Positions 42,792 through 51,750 of a DNA stretch of 64,000 nucleotides are shown here, in pieces. Numbering within the stretch: position 1 is the stretch's first letter; each line of letters begins with the position of its first letter. Below the pieces are notes generated by a model. The model did no database searches. It was not told where the DNA came from and saw only the letters and a list, made by a program, of their open reading frames with translations. Both the position numbers and the translations under genes were made by a program. The DNA is taken from positions 45,307 to 109,306 of the forward strand of contig DASVDQ010000065.1 in the NCBI GenBank assembly GCA_036381035.1. Direction: 5' to 3'. The DNA comes from Trueperaceae bacterium. GTDB taxonomy: Bacteria; Deinococcota; Deinococci; Deinococcales; Trueperaceae.

Positions 42792-43642
42792 CCACGGTCC
42801 CGGCCGCCGCCGCGAGCACCCGCCGGCGACGCCGCCTGCCGCCCTTCGGCGTCACCGTCAGCATCGTCATCCTCGTCGCCTTCGTCGTCACGGCCCTGTT
42901 CGGGCACCTCTTCGGGCTGCCCGACCCCTACGCGCAGAGCCTCATCGAGTCGCTCGAGGGCCCCTCGCGGGCCCACCCCCTCGGCACCGACCAGCTCGGC
43001 CGCGACATGCTCTCGCGGATCGTCGCGGGCAGCCGCTACTCGCTGGTGATCGGCCTCGGCGCCATCGCCGTGGGCGCGCTCACGGGCGTGCCCCTCGGCA
43101 TGCTCGCCGGCTACCAGCGCGGCTGGCTGGACCAGGTCGTCACGCGGGTCATCGACGTTTTCCTCGCCTTCCCCGGCATCATCCTCGCCCTGGTGATCGT
43201 GGCGATCCTCGGCCCGGGCCTCTCCAGCCTGGTGCTGGCCGTCGGCCTCAGGTCGTTCCCGATCTTCGCCCGGGTGGCGCGGGCGGAGACGCTGGCGCTC
43301 AGGGAGCGCGAGTACGTCCAGGGAGCGAGGGCGCTGGGGTCCCGTGCCGCTAGGGTGCTGGGGCGCCACGTCTTCCCGAACCTGGCCAGCGCGCTCATGG
43401 TGATCGCCACGCTGCAGATGGCCACGGCCATCCTCATCGGCGCCACGCTCACGTTCCTCGGCGTCGGCATCTCGCCGGAGCTGCCCGAGTGGGGCGCGAT
43501 GATGAACGCCGCCCGCCCCTACATGCTGCGCGCGCCGCTGCTGATCGTGATCCCCGGCCTGGCGCTGATGCTCGTGATGTTCGCCCTGAACCTCGTCGGC
43601 GACTACGTGCGGGACCGCGCCGACCCGTTCTCAGCCCGCTGA
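42788..43642 (+). CDS. Peptide ABC transporter permease, DppC type
   Basis: The 284-residue permease shows the DppC signature HPLGTDQLGRDMLSRIVAGSRYSL near residues 58-81, the EAA loop ALREREYVQGARALGSRAAR and the closing FLGVGISPELPEWGAMMN. The Arg-rich N-terminus (STRRRRRLP) precedes the first helix. It overlaps DppB by four bases. No DppD or DppF ATPase gene follows. Confidence 0.92.
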   Translation: MTTVPAAAASTRRRRRLPPFGVTVSIVILVAFVVTALFGHLFGLPDPYAQSLIESLEGPSRAHPLGTDQLGRDMLSRIVAGSRYSLVIGLGAIAVGALTGVPLGMLAGYQRGWLDQVVTRVIDVFLAFPGIILALVIVAILGPGLSSLVLAVGLRSFPIFARVARAETLALREREYVQGARALGSRAARVLGRHVFPNLASALMVIATLQMATAILIGATLTFLGVGISPELPEWGAMMNAARPYMLRAPLLIVIPGLALMLVMFALNLVGDYVRDRADPFSAR

Positions 43643-43723
43643 ACCCGCTCGCGAAGGAGGTGCAGGCAGGTCTCTAGACGTCGCAGCAGTCAAGGCGTTC
43701 CCTCTACCCCCCGGGAGGAACAG

Positions 43724-45271
43724 ATGTCCAAGTCAGAGGCAACAAGGTCGAGGTTCAGAGGAGCGGCGTTCGTCGCCGGCATGAGCGCCGCGCTGCTCCT
43801 GCTGGCGCTGCCGTTCGGCACGGCGCTGGCCCAGTCGCAGGACACCACGCTCGACGTCCTCGTGCCCGCGGAGTTCCCCGACATCGACACCTGCGAGACC
43901 GTCAGCGGCGACCAGAGCATGGTCAAGTACCACGTCTTCAGCCGGCTCTTCACGTTCAACGAGAGCATGGAGCCCGAGCCGGACCTGGTGGTCGGAGAGT
44001 CGATAAGCGACGACGGCACCGAGTGGACGTTCGAGCTCAGGGAGGGCGTGACGTTCCACGACGGCACGCCCGTGAACGCCGAGGCGGTCGCCTTCACGAT
44101 CGAGCGCATGCGGTCAGAGGGCTGCGGCCAGTACGCGCTGTTCGAGCCGATCGCCGAGGTGCGGGTGGTGGACGACCACACGATCACCTTCGTCACCGAC
44201 GGCCTCTTCCCGGCGCTGCGCAACAACCTCGCCCACCCCGACGCCGCCATCATCAGCCCGACGTCCTACCAGGAGCTCGGCGACGACTGGGGCCAGCACC
44301 CCGTCGGCTCGGGCCCGTACGTGTTCCAGGAGTGGGTGACGGGCGACCACATCACGCTGGTCCGCAACGAGGACTACTACGGCGAACAGCCGTACTTCGA
44401 GACGATCGACTTCAGGTTCGTCACCGACGACACCAGCCGCGCGCTGGCGATCGACACGGGCGAGGCCGACGTGGCCCTGCGCATCCTGCCGACCGACGTC
44501 GAGCGCCTGTCCGCGAACCCGAACCTGACGATCGGCCAGGTCGTGGGCCGCAGCATGATCTACCCGATGAAGGTCACCGAGGGGCCCTTCAGCGACCCGC
44601 GCGTCCGCCAGGCCGCCAACTACGCGGTCGACAAGCAGACGATCATCGACCGCGTGCTGTTCGGCGCCGGCACGCCCTCGCGCTCGCTGGTGGAGGCCGT
44701 GCAGTGGTCGATACCCGTGGGCTTCTACGAGTACGACCCCGAGCGGGCGCGCCAGCTCCTCGAGGAGGCGGGCGCCGTGGGCGCCAGGATCACGCTGCTC
44801 TCGCCCACCTCCCGGTACCCGTCGGACGTCGAGGTGAGCCAGGCCGTCGCCGGCTACCTGCGCGACGCCGGCTTCGACGTCGACCTGCAGGCCATCGAGG
44901 ACTGGCCGACCTACGTCGAGACCGTCGAGCGCGGTCAGTTCGACATGTTCTTCCTCGGCTGGGGCGGCTCCACCGGCGACCCCGACAACGCCTTCCGCCG
45001 CCTGCTGCACTCGAGCAACGCCGGGCAGCTCTGGAACCCGGGCGGCTATACGAACCCCGATGTGGACAGGCTCATCGAGGAGGGCGGCTCCGAGTTCGAC
45101 CTCGACGCCCGCCGGCAGGCCTACGAGGAGATCCAGCGCATCGTCTGGGAGGAAGCCCCCTGGCTGTTCACCTACCGCGCCTCGATCTTCTTCGCCCACG
45201 ACGCCGCGCTGCAGGACATCAAGGTGCTGCCCGGCACCGAGATGCCGTACTTCTGGCTGGCGCACTACTAG
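43724..45271 (+). CDS. Peptide/solute-binding protein family 5
   Basis: The 515-residue secreted protein has a signal peptide (cleavage after ALA near residue 36; next residue Gln, no lipobox Cys). Typical SBP_bac_5 blocks follow: PDLVVGESISDDGTEWTFELR, GVTFHDGTPVNAEAVAFTIERM, HPVGSGPYVFQEW, DPRVRQAANYAVDKQTIIDRV. It feeds the DppB/DppC pair. GGGAGGAA precedes the ATG. The ligand cannot be read from sequence; the M19 and M24 peptidase neighbours favour dipeptides, possibly with proline or D-residues. Confidence 0.92.
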   Translation: MSKSEATRSRFRGAAFVAGMSAALLLLALPFGTALAQSQDTTLDVLVPAEFPDIDTCETVSGDQSMVKYHVFSRLFTFNESMEPEPDLVVGESISDDGTEWTFELREGVTFHDGTPVNAEAVAFTIERMRSEGCGQYALFEPIAEVRVVDDHTITFVTDGLFPALRNNLAHPDAAIISPTSYQELGDDWGQHPVGSGPYVFQEWVTGDHITLVRNEDYYGEQPYFETIDFRFVTDDTSRALAIDTGEADVALRILPTDVERLSANPNLTIGQVVGRSMIYPMKVTEGPFSDPRVRQAANYAVDKQTIIDRVLFGAGTPSRSLVEAVQWSIPVGFYEYDPERARQLLEEAGAVGARITLLSPTSRYPSDVEVSQAVAGYLRDAGFDVDLQAIEDWPTYVETVERGQFDMFFLGWGGSTGDPDNAFRRLLHSSNAGQLWNPGGYTNPDVDRLIEEGGSEFDLDARRQAYEEIQRIVWEEAPWLFTYRASIFFAHDAALQDIKVLPGTEMPYFWLAHY

Positions 45272-45282
45272 GCCACCGCTAG

Positions 45283-45318
45283 GTCGTTCCCGGCCGCCCT
45301 CGTGGCGCCGGGAACGAC
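45283..45318 (+). terminator. Strong hairpin after binding-protein gene
   Basis: GTCGTTCCCGGC (45283-45294) pairs perfectly over 12 bases with GCCGGGAACGAC (45307-45318), followed by GTTCCTTC. It may act as a partial terminator or an RNA stabiliser that raises the binding-protein message over the downstream peptidase. Confidence 0.65.
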
Positions 45319-45363
45319 GTTCCTTCGCCGCCTTGCCCGACGCTCACACCGACAGGAGCCAGC

Positions 45364-46521
45364 GTGAACCCACCCGTAGTCATCTCGCGCGAGGAGCTGA
45401 GGCGCCGGCAGGAGCACGCCCGCGAGCGCGCGTCCGCGCTCGGCGCCCGGGCCCTGGTGGTCGTGGGAGGGCCCTTCTACGACCGCCCCGGCGACCTCCT
45501 CTACCTCAGCGGCCACCAGCCGCCGTTCCCGACCTCGAACTTCGAGGGCGAGCACAGGGGCCTCGGCTACGGGGCCGTGGTGCTGCCGGTGAGCGGCGGC
45601 ACGCACCTGATCGTCGACACGGTCGCCTACCGGGCGGAGCGGATCGCCGCCGACGAGGTCGTAGCGACCTCGAACGTGCCCGCCGCGCTGCGCAGGACCC
45701 TGCAGAGGCTAGGGCTGGCCGGCCAGCGGCTGGCGTTCGTCGGGCTGCAGGTGGCGCCGTACGCGCTCGTCGCGGAGGCGACGGACGGCCTCGGCGTGGA
45801 GCTCGTCCCCGCCGACGCGGTGCTCCGCGAGGCCAGGCGGAGGAAGAGCCCCGCCGAGCTGGAGGCGCTGCGCCGGGCCGCCGAGGTCGCCGAGGTCGGC
45901 ATGGCTGCGGCGCTGGCGGCCATCGCGCCGGGGCGTACCGAGTCGGAGGTGGCGGCGGCGGGCATCGCCGCGTCGATCGCCGCGGGCGCCGACTTCGTCC
46001 GCTACATGAGGGTCCTTTCCGGCCCGTACGCCGGCTGGCCGCACCGCTGGCCGCCGGCCACCGACCGCGTGCTGGTCGAGGGCGACACCGTCTGCATCGA
46101 CCACATCGGCGCCGTCAACGGCTACCAGTTCGACATCCTGCGCGCGCAGGTCGTCGGCGAGGGCACGCGGGAGCTGCACGACCTGATGCGGGTAGCGCGC
46201 GAAGCGACCGAGGCCGCGATCGCCGCATGCGGACCCGGCGTGCCGGTCAGGGACGTGGTGGCCGCCGCCGACGCCGTGCTGGAGCGCGCCGGGCACCTCG
46301 AGCACCGCGCGCGCTTCACCGGCCACGGCATCGGCCTCGAGACCGTCGAGGCGCCGCTGGTCATGCAGACCTCGAACGAGGTCCTCGTCGAGGGCGACGT
46401 GATCTGCCTGGAGCCGGGGATCCTCAAGCGCGGCTCCTACGGCGCCAGGTTCGAGTACGAGGTGGCGATCACAGCCGACGGGCATGAGGTGCTGGCGCGC
46501 GAGCCGTCCGGCGCCGCCTGA
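45364..46521 (+). CDS. M24 family aminopeptidase (Xaa-Pro type)
   Basis: The 385-residue protein has a creatinase-type N-terminal domain and a pita-bread M24 domain from about residue 165. Metal ligands are visible: Asp in VCIDHIGAVNGYQFD and its second Asp, His in FTGHGIGLETVE, Glu in CLEPGILK and the last Glu in FEYEVAIT. Members remove N-terminal residues before proline or hydrolyse creatine-like amides. GTG 45364 follows a hairpin. Placed after the Dpp genes and M19 dipeptidase it likely completes breakdown of imported peptides. Confidence 0.9.
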   Translation: MNPPVVISREELRRRQEHARERASALGARALVVVGGPFYDRPGDLLYLSGHQPPFPTSNFEGEHRGLGYGAVVLPVSGGTHLIVDTVAYRAERIAADEVVATSNVPAALRRTLQRLGLAGQRLAFVGLQVAPYALVAEATDGLGVELVPADAVLREARRRKSPAELEALRRAAEVAEVGMAAALAAIAPGRTESEVAAAGIAASIAAGADFVRYMRVLSGPYAGWPHRWPPATDRVLVEGDTVCIDHIGAVNGYQFDILRAQVVGEGTRELHDLMRVAREATEAAIAACGPGVPVRDVVAAADAVLERAGHLEHRARFTGHGIGLETVEAPLVMQTSNEVLVEGDVICLEPGILKRGSYGARFEYEVAITADGHEVLAREPSGAA

Positions 46522-46569
46522 CCTCGCCGACATGCGGCGGGAGGGTGCCTCGCCCGTCGGTCGTGACGA

Positions 46570-47442
46570 CTAGCCGCACAGGGTCTCGACCAGCGACATG
46601 GCGACGGGGGACAGGGCGGCGCGCCTGGGCCACGCGACGTGCAGCGTGAAGCTCAGCAGGTTGCCGTCGTGTCCGCGGAGGGGTCGGCGCGGCAGGTCGT
46701 AGCCGCGCAGGTCCACCGAGTCCCCCATGATCGCGATCCCCAGGCCGCTCTCGGCCAGGGCCGCCAACGTCTGTCCCACGCTGCACTGGTAGACGACGTC
46801 GGGCTCCACCCGGGCGAGCTGGCAGGCCGACCTCAGAAGCTGGTTCGAGAGGAAGTCGTCGCTGTTCGTCACGACGACTTCGCGGTGGAGCTCCGTGACG
46901 TCGAGCGGCGCGCCCGGTTCCGAGTCCGCCAGCCGATGGCCCAGGGGCAGCAGAGCCTGCACGGTGACCGTGGTGACGTAGCGGTGGTCGAAGTGGGGAG
47001 GGACGGGTCCCGCGACGATGCCGAGGTCGCACTCGCCCTTCTCGAGCACGAAGCGCATCTGGCTAGCGCCGGCCTCGATCATCGCCAACCGCGCCGTGGG
47101 ATGCGCGCGCAGCCAGCTCGACAGGCGCCGGGCGAGGAAGCTGCCCGCGGCCGTGGCGGCCGCGCCTAGCCGAACGGTCTCCGTCCACCGTCCGCTCACG
47201 CTGGCCTCGACCTCGGCGACCGTCTCGAGTATGCGTTTCGCGCCCGCCACAAGCGTCCGGCCCGCGCTGGTGGGTCTGATCCCCCACGGACCACGGTCGA
47301 GGAGCCGTACCCCCAGCTCCGCCTCCAGCTGCTGGACCTTCCGAGTGAGGGACGGCTGCGCGACGGAGAGGGCGTCGGCGGCGGCGTTGAACCCGCCGTG
47401 GTCCACCACCGCGACGAACGCCCGCAGGCCCGACAGGTTCAT
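46570..47442 (-). CDS. LysR-family regulator
   Basis: The 290-residue regulator has the N-terminal LysR helix-turn-helix (LRAFVAVVDHGGFNAAADALSVAQPSLTRKVQQLEAELGVRLLDR) and a periplasmic-binding-like effector domain (from about residue 88). ATG 47442. It is divergent from the hydantoinase operon; both start points lie in a 101-base gap filled with paired inverted repeats, so it very probably controls that operon and itself. Confidence 0.93.
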   Translation of the reverse strand: MNLSGLRAFVAVVDHGGFNAAADALSVAQPSLTRKVQQLEAELGVRLLDRGPWGIRPTSAGRTLVAGAKRILETVAEVEASVSGRWTETVRLGAAATAAGSFLARRLSSWLRAHPTARLAMIEAGASQMRFVLEKGECDLGIVAGPVPPHFDHRYVTTVTVQALLPLGHRLADSEPGAPLDVTELHREVVVTNSDDFLSNQLLRSACQLARVEPDVVYQCSVGQTLAALAESGLGIAIMGDSVDLRGYDLPRRPLRGHDGNLLSFTLHVAWPRRAALSPVAMSLVETLCG

Positions 47443-47444
47443 GA

Positions 47445-47515
47445 TGCGAGAACGATATCACAGGATGCCATAGTGATATTGGACAAGCATCGCAAGCTGT
47501 CCTATCGTTCTCGCA
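47445..47515. promoter_or_regulatory. Divergent control region with two nested inverted repeats
   Basis: TGCGAGAACGATA (47445-47457) and TATCGTTCTCGCA (47503-47515) are a perfect 13-base inverted repeat 58 bases apart, each next to one start codon. Inside, ATATCAC (47455-47461) and GTGATAT (47473-47479) form a perfect 7-base inverted repeat around 11 bases, the usual LysR T-N11-A shape. A plus-strand promoter TTGGAC (47479-47484)/TATCGT (47503-47508) overlaps the right arm. Two sites on the DNA face suggest looping or tetramer binding. Confidence 0.7.
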
Positions 47516-47543
47516 ACGCGAACAGGGTTAGGAGAGTCGATCG

Positions 47544-48959
47544 GTGAGCGCTGTGGACACGGTCGTCAAGGGCGGCCACATCATCACGTCGACGTCGCGC
47601 TTCGCGGCGTCCGTCGGTATCAGGGGCGGCAAGATCGCCGGCATCTACCAGCCAGGCAGCGAGCCCGACGCTGCCGAGGTCATCGACGCGACCGGCCTCG
47701 CCGTCCTACCCGGGGTCGTGGACACGCACAGCCACCACCGCGAACCGGGGTTCACCCACAAGGAGGACATCGAGTCGGCGACCCGCGCCTGCGCGGCCGG
47801 AGGGGTTACCACGACGGTCGCGATGCCGAACGTGTACCCGCCGCCCACCACGCTGGAGCGCCTCGAGTCCATGTTCGCGCTCTACAGGCAGAAGGCGGTC
47901 GTGGACTGGAACGTGAACCCCGCGGGCACGGACCTGCAGCAGATCCCGCGCATGGCCGCCACGGGCGTGCCCGCGATGAAGATCTTCATGGTCGTGGACA
48001 CCGGCCGCGACTACCCGCACATGCCCGGGATCGGCGTCCACGAGCACGGGAAGATCATGGCGATCATGGAGGCGTGCGCGGCGGCGGATATCCCGCTGAT
48101 GGTGCACCCCCACGACCAATCCCTGATGAGCCACATCGAGGAGGGGTTCTGGGCGCGCGGTGAGAGGGACGCCCTCGCCTACGCCAAGGCCTACGCCTCG
48201 CACGACGGGCTGATCTGGGAGAGCGCTATCGCGCTGCTGCTGCGGCTGCAACGGGCCACGGGAGTCCACCTGCACCTGCTTCACATCCAGACCGAGGGCA
48301 GCGTCGAGCTGCTGCGCGAGGCGAAGGGCAGGGGCCAGCGGGTCAGCGCCGAGATCAACCCCTGGGCGCTGTTCCTGGGCAACGACTGGGCCAACATCGA
48401 GCGCCTCGGTTCCTACGCCCTCTCCTACTACGTCCCGGAGAAGAACACGCCGGCGCTGTGGAAGGGGCTCAACGACGGGACCATCGACATCGTCGCCACC
48501 GACCACGCTCCGCACACCCGCGAGGAGAAGGAGGTCGGCTGGACGGACGGCTGGAAGGCACACACCGGTACGCCGTCGACGCAGCACTACCTGAGCCTCC
48601 TCCTCGATGCCGCCGACAAGGGCCTGATCTCGTACGAGAGGGTGGTGGACGCCACCTCCACGCGGCCGGCCCGGCTGTTCAGGCTGCGGGACAAGGGGCG
48701 CATCGAAGTGGGGGCCGACGCGGACCTGGTGCTGGCAGACCTCGAGGCCGAGTCCGAGATCAGCGACGCGGAGGTCCTCAGCCGGAACGGTTGGACCCCG
48801 TACGCCGGCGTGAGGGTGAAGGGCGTCCCGCGGCGCACCTTGCTGCGCGGGAGGACGGTCTTCCTCGACGGCGAGGTGACGGGGGAGCCAGGGTACGGCG
48901 CCCAGGCCGTCGCCTACACGCCCAGCTACGAGAAGGGTCTGTTGGGGCAAGCCGTATGA
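47544..48959 (+). CDS. Dihydroorotase/hydantoinase-type cyclic amidohydrolase
   Basis: The 471-residue amidohydrolase shows VVDTHSHHREPG (D60, H62, H64), K146 in PAMKIFMV (the carboxylated lysine position), PLMVHPHDQ, LHLLHIQTEGS and IVATDHAPHTREEK with the catalytic Asp. It belongs to the dihydroorotase/allantoinase/hydantoinase group and opens cyclic amides such as hydantoins, dihydropyrimidines or allantoin. Its pairing with a nucleobase-like transporter, not with pyr genes, argues for catabolism. GTG 47544 has AGGAGAG upstream. The stop overlaps the permease start (ATGA). Confidence 0.9.
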   Translation: MSAVDTVVKGGHIITSTSRFAASVGIRGGKIAGIYQPGSEPDAAEVIDATGLAVLPGVVDTHSHHREPGFTHKEDIESATRACAAGGVTTTVAMPNVYPPPTTLERLESMFALYRQKAVVDWNVNPAGTDLQQIPRMAATGVPAMKIFMVVDTGRDYPHMPGIGVHEHGKIMAIMEACAAADIPLMVHPHDQSLMSHIEEGFWARGERDALAYAKAYASHDGLIWESAIALLLRLQRATGVHLHLLHIQTEGSVELLREAKGRGQRVSAEINPWALFLGNDWANIERLGSYALSYYVPEKNTPALWKGLNDGTIDIVATDHAPHTREEKEVGWTDGWKAHTGTPSTQHYLSLLLDAADKGLISYERVVDATSTRPARLFRLRDKGRIEVGADADLVLADLEAESEISDAEVLSRNGWTPYAGVRVKGVPRRTLLRGRTVFLDGEVTGEPGYGAQAVAYTPSYEKGLLGQAV

Positions 48960-49846
48960 GCCTGATGGCCGCCCAACCCGAACGGAGCGAGGCCGCGACG
49001 AAGCAAGCAGACCCAGGCAGAGGACCCGGCCTAGAGGCGGCCACCGCGCCGCACAGGCCCTCGCTCGCCGACTGGTTCGGCGGCACCTCGTGGTCTGCCA
49101 AGGCGTTCCGCCTCGTGCTCTCGTTCGGTCTGGCGGCCGCGGTCTGGGAGGTGGTGGCGCGCTACTTCGTCACCAACAGGCTCATCCTCGTGCCGTTCAG
49201 CGAGGTCCTCACGGCGCTGGTGCAGGAGGTGACGACCGGCCAGCTATGGGTCCACGCTCGCGTCACGCTGCTGGAGATCGCGATCGCGTTCCCCATGGCC
49301 GTCGTCATCGGCATGGCGCTGGGGCTCGTCATCGCGTCGAGCCGCGTCGTCCAGCAGGTCCTCGACCCCCTCTTGACCGCCGCGTACTCGGTGCCCATCG
49401 TCGCGCTCGCCCCCCTGTTCGTGGCCTGGCTGGGCTTCGGCGTCGAGTCGAAGGTCGCGATCATCCTGCTGGTGGCCGTGTTCCCCATCGTCATCAACAC
49501 CGAGGTGGGCCTCCGCTCGACCGACGCAGGTCTCATCGAGGCCGCGCGGTCGTTCAACGCCACGCGCTGGCAGGTGTTCCGGACGGTGTCGCTGCCGTTC
49601 GCGATCCCCTTCATCATCGGCGGCATGCGCGTGGCCTTCACGCGCACCCTCGTCGGCGTCGTCGTGGCCGAGTTCTTCGGCGCCTTCGCCGGCTTCGGCT
49701 ACGTGATCCTCTCGGCCAGCCAGACGTACGCCACGGCGCGCCTGCTGGGGTACGTGGTGCTGCTCGCGATACTCGGGATGGTCAGCAGCATCGCCCTGCG
49801 GGCGTGGGAGGCCCGGCTGGCGCCGTGGCGGGAGGTGCGCGAGTGA
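48956..49846 (+). CDS. ABC transporter permease, SsuC/ThiX/RutG-like group
   Basis: The 296-residue inner-membrane protein has about six helices after a 50-residue polar tail. LLEIAIAFPMAVVIGMALGLVIASSRVVQQVLDPLLTAAYSVP and the EAA loop LIEAARSFNATRWQVFRTVSLP are typical of taurine/pyrimidine-type (family BPD_transp_1) permeases. It is coupled to the hydantoinase (ATGA) and to the ATPase gene (GTGA). Confidence 0.92.
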   Translation: MSLMAAQPERSEAATKQADPGRGPGLEAATAPHRPSLADWFGGTSWSAKAFRLVLSFGLAAAVWEVVARYFVTNRLILVPFSEVLTALVQEVTTGQLWVHARVTLLEIAIAFPMAVVIGMALGLVIASSRVVQQVLDPLLTAAYSVPIVALAPLFVAWLGFGVESKVAIILLVAVFPIVINTEVGLRSTDAGLIEAARSFNATRWQVFRTVSLPFAIPFIIGGMRVAFTRTLVGVVVAEFFGAFAGFGYVILSASQTYATARLLGYVVLLAILGMVSSIALRAWEARLAPWREVRE

Positions 49847-50715
49847 GCGAGCCCTCGCTGCCCTCCTCCGCCCCGGGCGTGCAGGCCTCTCAGGCCCCCG
49901 CCCTGCGACTGAGCGGCCTGGGACGCGTGTTCAGGGCGCCCGGCGGCGGCACCGTCACGGCCCTGGAGGACGTGAACCTCGAGGTGGAGCACGGCGCCTT
50001 CGTGGGCATCGTGGGCGCCAGTGGCAGCGGCAAGTCCACGCTCCTGCGCATCGTCGACGGGCTCCTGGCGCCCAGCCAGGGGACGGTAGAGGTGGACGGC
50101 AGGGCCGTGACCGGGCCCGGCCCCGACCGCGCGTTCGTCTTCCAGCAGGACAACCTGCTGCCCTGGCGGACGATCGCCGGCAACGTCGGGTACGGGCTGG
50201 ACCTCGCCGGCCGGCCGAAGGCCGAGGTGCGCGCGCGCGTGCAGGCGCTTATCGACCTCACCGGCCTGACGGGCTTCGAGGCGTACTACCCGCACCAGGT
50301 CTCGGGCGGCATGCGGCAGCGGGCCAACGTCGCGCGCGCCTTGGCGATGGACCCGAAGATCCTCCTGCTAGACGAGCCCTTCGCGGCGCTCGACGCCCAG
50401 ACGCGCGAGATCATGCAGGCGGAGCTGCTGCGCATCTGGGGCGGTCAGCGGAAGACCGTGCTGTTCGTCACGCACCAGATCGACGAGGCCGTCTACCTGT
50501 CCGACCGGGTGGTCGTCCTCAGCGCTCGCCCCGGCACGGTCCGCGAGGTCGTCGAGGTCGACCTCCCTCGGCCACGCGAGCTGGGCGTCAAGCGCACACC
50601 CGCGTTCCTCGAGCTGGTCGACCACATCTGGCGACTGATCGAGCAGGAGGTACGTCAAGGCATGGGAGTGACGCCCATCGGCGCTCGGCCGACGGCGACC
50701 ACGAACCGGGCCTAG
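49843..50715 (+). CDS. ABC transporter ATPase, SsuB type
   Basis: The 290-residue ATPase shows Walker A GASGSGKST, Q-loop FQQDNLLPWRTI, signature VSGGMRQRANVARAL, Walker B ILLLDEPFAALD and the His switch FVTHQIDEAV. The WRT after the Q-loop and DEPFAALDAQTRE are typical of nitrate/taurine/pyrimidine importers. It powers the 48956 permease. GTG start within the permease stop. It is the only importer ATPase in the window. Confidence 0.95.
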   Translation: MSEPSLPSSAPGVQASQAPALRLSGLGRVFRAPGGGTVTALEDVNLEVEHGAFVGIVGASGSGKSTLLRIVDGLLAPSQGTVEVDGRAVTGPGPDRAFVFQQDNLLPWRTIAGNVGYGLDLAGRPKAEVRARVQALIDLTGLTGFEAYYPHQVSGGMRQRANVARALAMDPKILLLDEPFAALDAQTREIMQAELLRIWGGQRKTVLFVTHQIDEAVYLSDRVVVLSARPGTVREVVEVDLPRPRELGVKRTPAFLELVDHIWRLIEQEVRQGMGVTPIGARPTATTNRA

Positions 50716-50731
50716 AAGGGAAGGGGCAAGC

Positions 50732-51688
50732 GTGAAGCACGTGAAGAGGTCTCTCCTAGCGGTGGCAGCGGTCCTGCTGGTCTTGGGTTCCCCGGCGGCA
50801 GCCCAAGACGGCGAGCTCGAGGAGGTCACCCTCGCCACCCTGGCGCCCAGCGCGCTGCTGTGGCTCCACGCCATCGCCGTCGACCAGGACTTCTACGCCG
50901 CGAACGGCGTGTCGGTGACGACGGTGCAGGCGCAGAGCAGCGCCGCCCTCGCCCAGGCCGTGGCCAGCGGCAGCGCGAACGCCGGCGTGGCGCTGGGTGA
51001 CAACGTCATGCGGGCGATCGACGAGGGCGCGCCGCTCGTGATATCCGGTGCGATCCTCGCCAAGCCCATCCTGAGGCTGATCGGCACGACCGAGACGGCG
51101 GCGGACCTGGCCGGTAAGCGCGTCACCGGCGGCGCGGTCACCGGCGGCACCTCGGACCTGCTGCTCTACATGCTGATGAACGCCGGCGTGCAGCCGGACC
51201 AGGTGCAGGTCGTGGGCATCCCGAACTCCCGCGACCGTCTCGTGGGCTTCCAGAACGGCCAGCTCGAGGGCGGTCTGCTCATCGCCCCGTTCGACATACA
51301 GGCGCTGCGCGAGGGCTTCAACCTGCTCGATGTCTACACCGACTACTGGCTGGAGACGCCCCTGATCCTGAACCGCGATTGGGCGCAGGCGAACCCCGAG
51401 GCCGCCAGGGGCGTCACCAGGGCCTTCGCCGACGCGGCCGCGTGGATCTACGAGCCCGAGAACCGCGACGATGCCGTGCGCATCCTCAGCGAGTACACGG
51501 GCATCGAGGAGGACATCGTCCAGGAGGCGTACGAGTTCATAGTCCTCGAGCAGCAGGCGATAAGCCCCGACCTCTCCGTCCCCGAGGACAGCCTGCGCAA
51601 CATCCTCGTCATCTCGCAGGCCGTGCACGGCGGCGAGATGCCGCCGTTCGAGCTGAGCAAGTACTACGACCCGAGCTACCTGGAGTAG
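50732..51688 (+). CDS. ABC transporter substrate-binding protein, NMT1/SsuA-like
   Basis: The 318-residue secreted protein starts with a signal peptide (KRSLLAVAAVLLVLGSPAAAQ). The mature fold is SsuA/THI5-like: VTLATLAPSALLWLHAIAVDQDFYAANGVSV, AVASGSANAGVALGDNVMRAI, LAGKRVTGGAVTGGTSDLLLYMLM. Ligands of this group are small cyclic or sulfonate compounds; with the hydantoinase a pyrimidine, hydantoin or allantoin is plausible. GTG 50732 follows GGGAAGGGG. It ends the LysR-controlled operon. Confidence 0.93.
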   Translation: MKHVKRSLLAVAAVLLVLGSPAAAQDGELEEVTLATLAPSALLWLHAIAVDQDFYAANGVSVTTVQAQSSAALAQAVASGSANAGVALGDNVMRAIDEGAPLVISGAILAKPILRLIGTTETAADLAGKRVTGGAVTGGTSDLLLYMLMNAGVQPDQVQVVGIPNSRDRLVGFQNGQLEGGLLIAPFDIQALREGFNLLDVYTDYWLETPLILNRDWAQANPEAARGVTRAFADAAAWIYEPENRDDAVRILSEYTGIEEDIVQEAYEFIVLEQQAISPDLSVPEDSLRNILVISQAVHGGEMPPFELSKYYDPSYLE

Positions 51689-51714
51689 CCGACGGTCCAG
51701 TCCTCTCGGCTCTC

Positions 51715-51750
51715 CGTCCCGCCCATCGGCCTTGGTCGGTGGGCGGGACG
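51715..51750 (+). terminator. Terminator-like hairpin after hydantoinase operon
   Basis: CGTCCCGCCCA (51715-51725) pairs perfectly with TGGGCGGGACG (51740-51750), with further partial pairing inside the loop. No T-run follows, as is common in GC-rich genomes. Confidence 0.6.
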
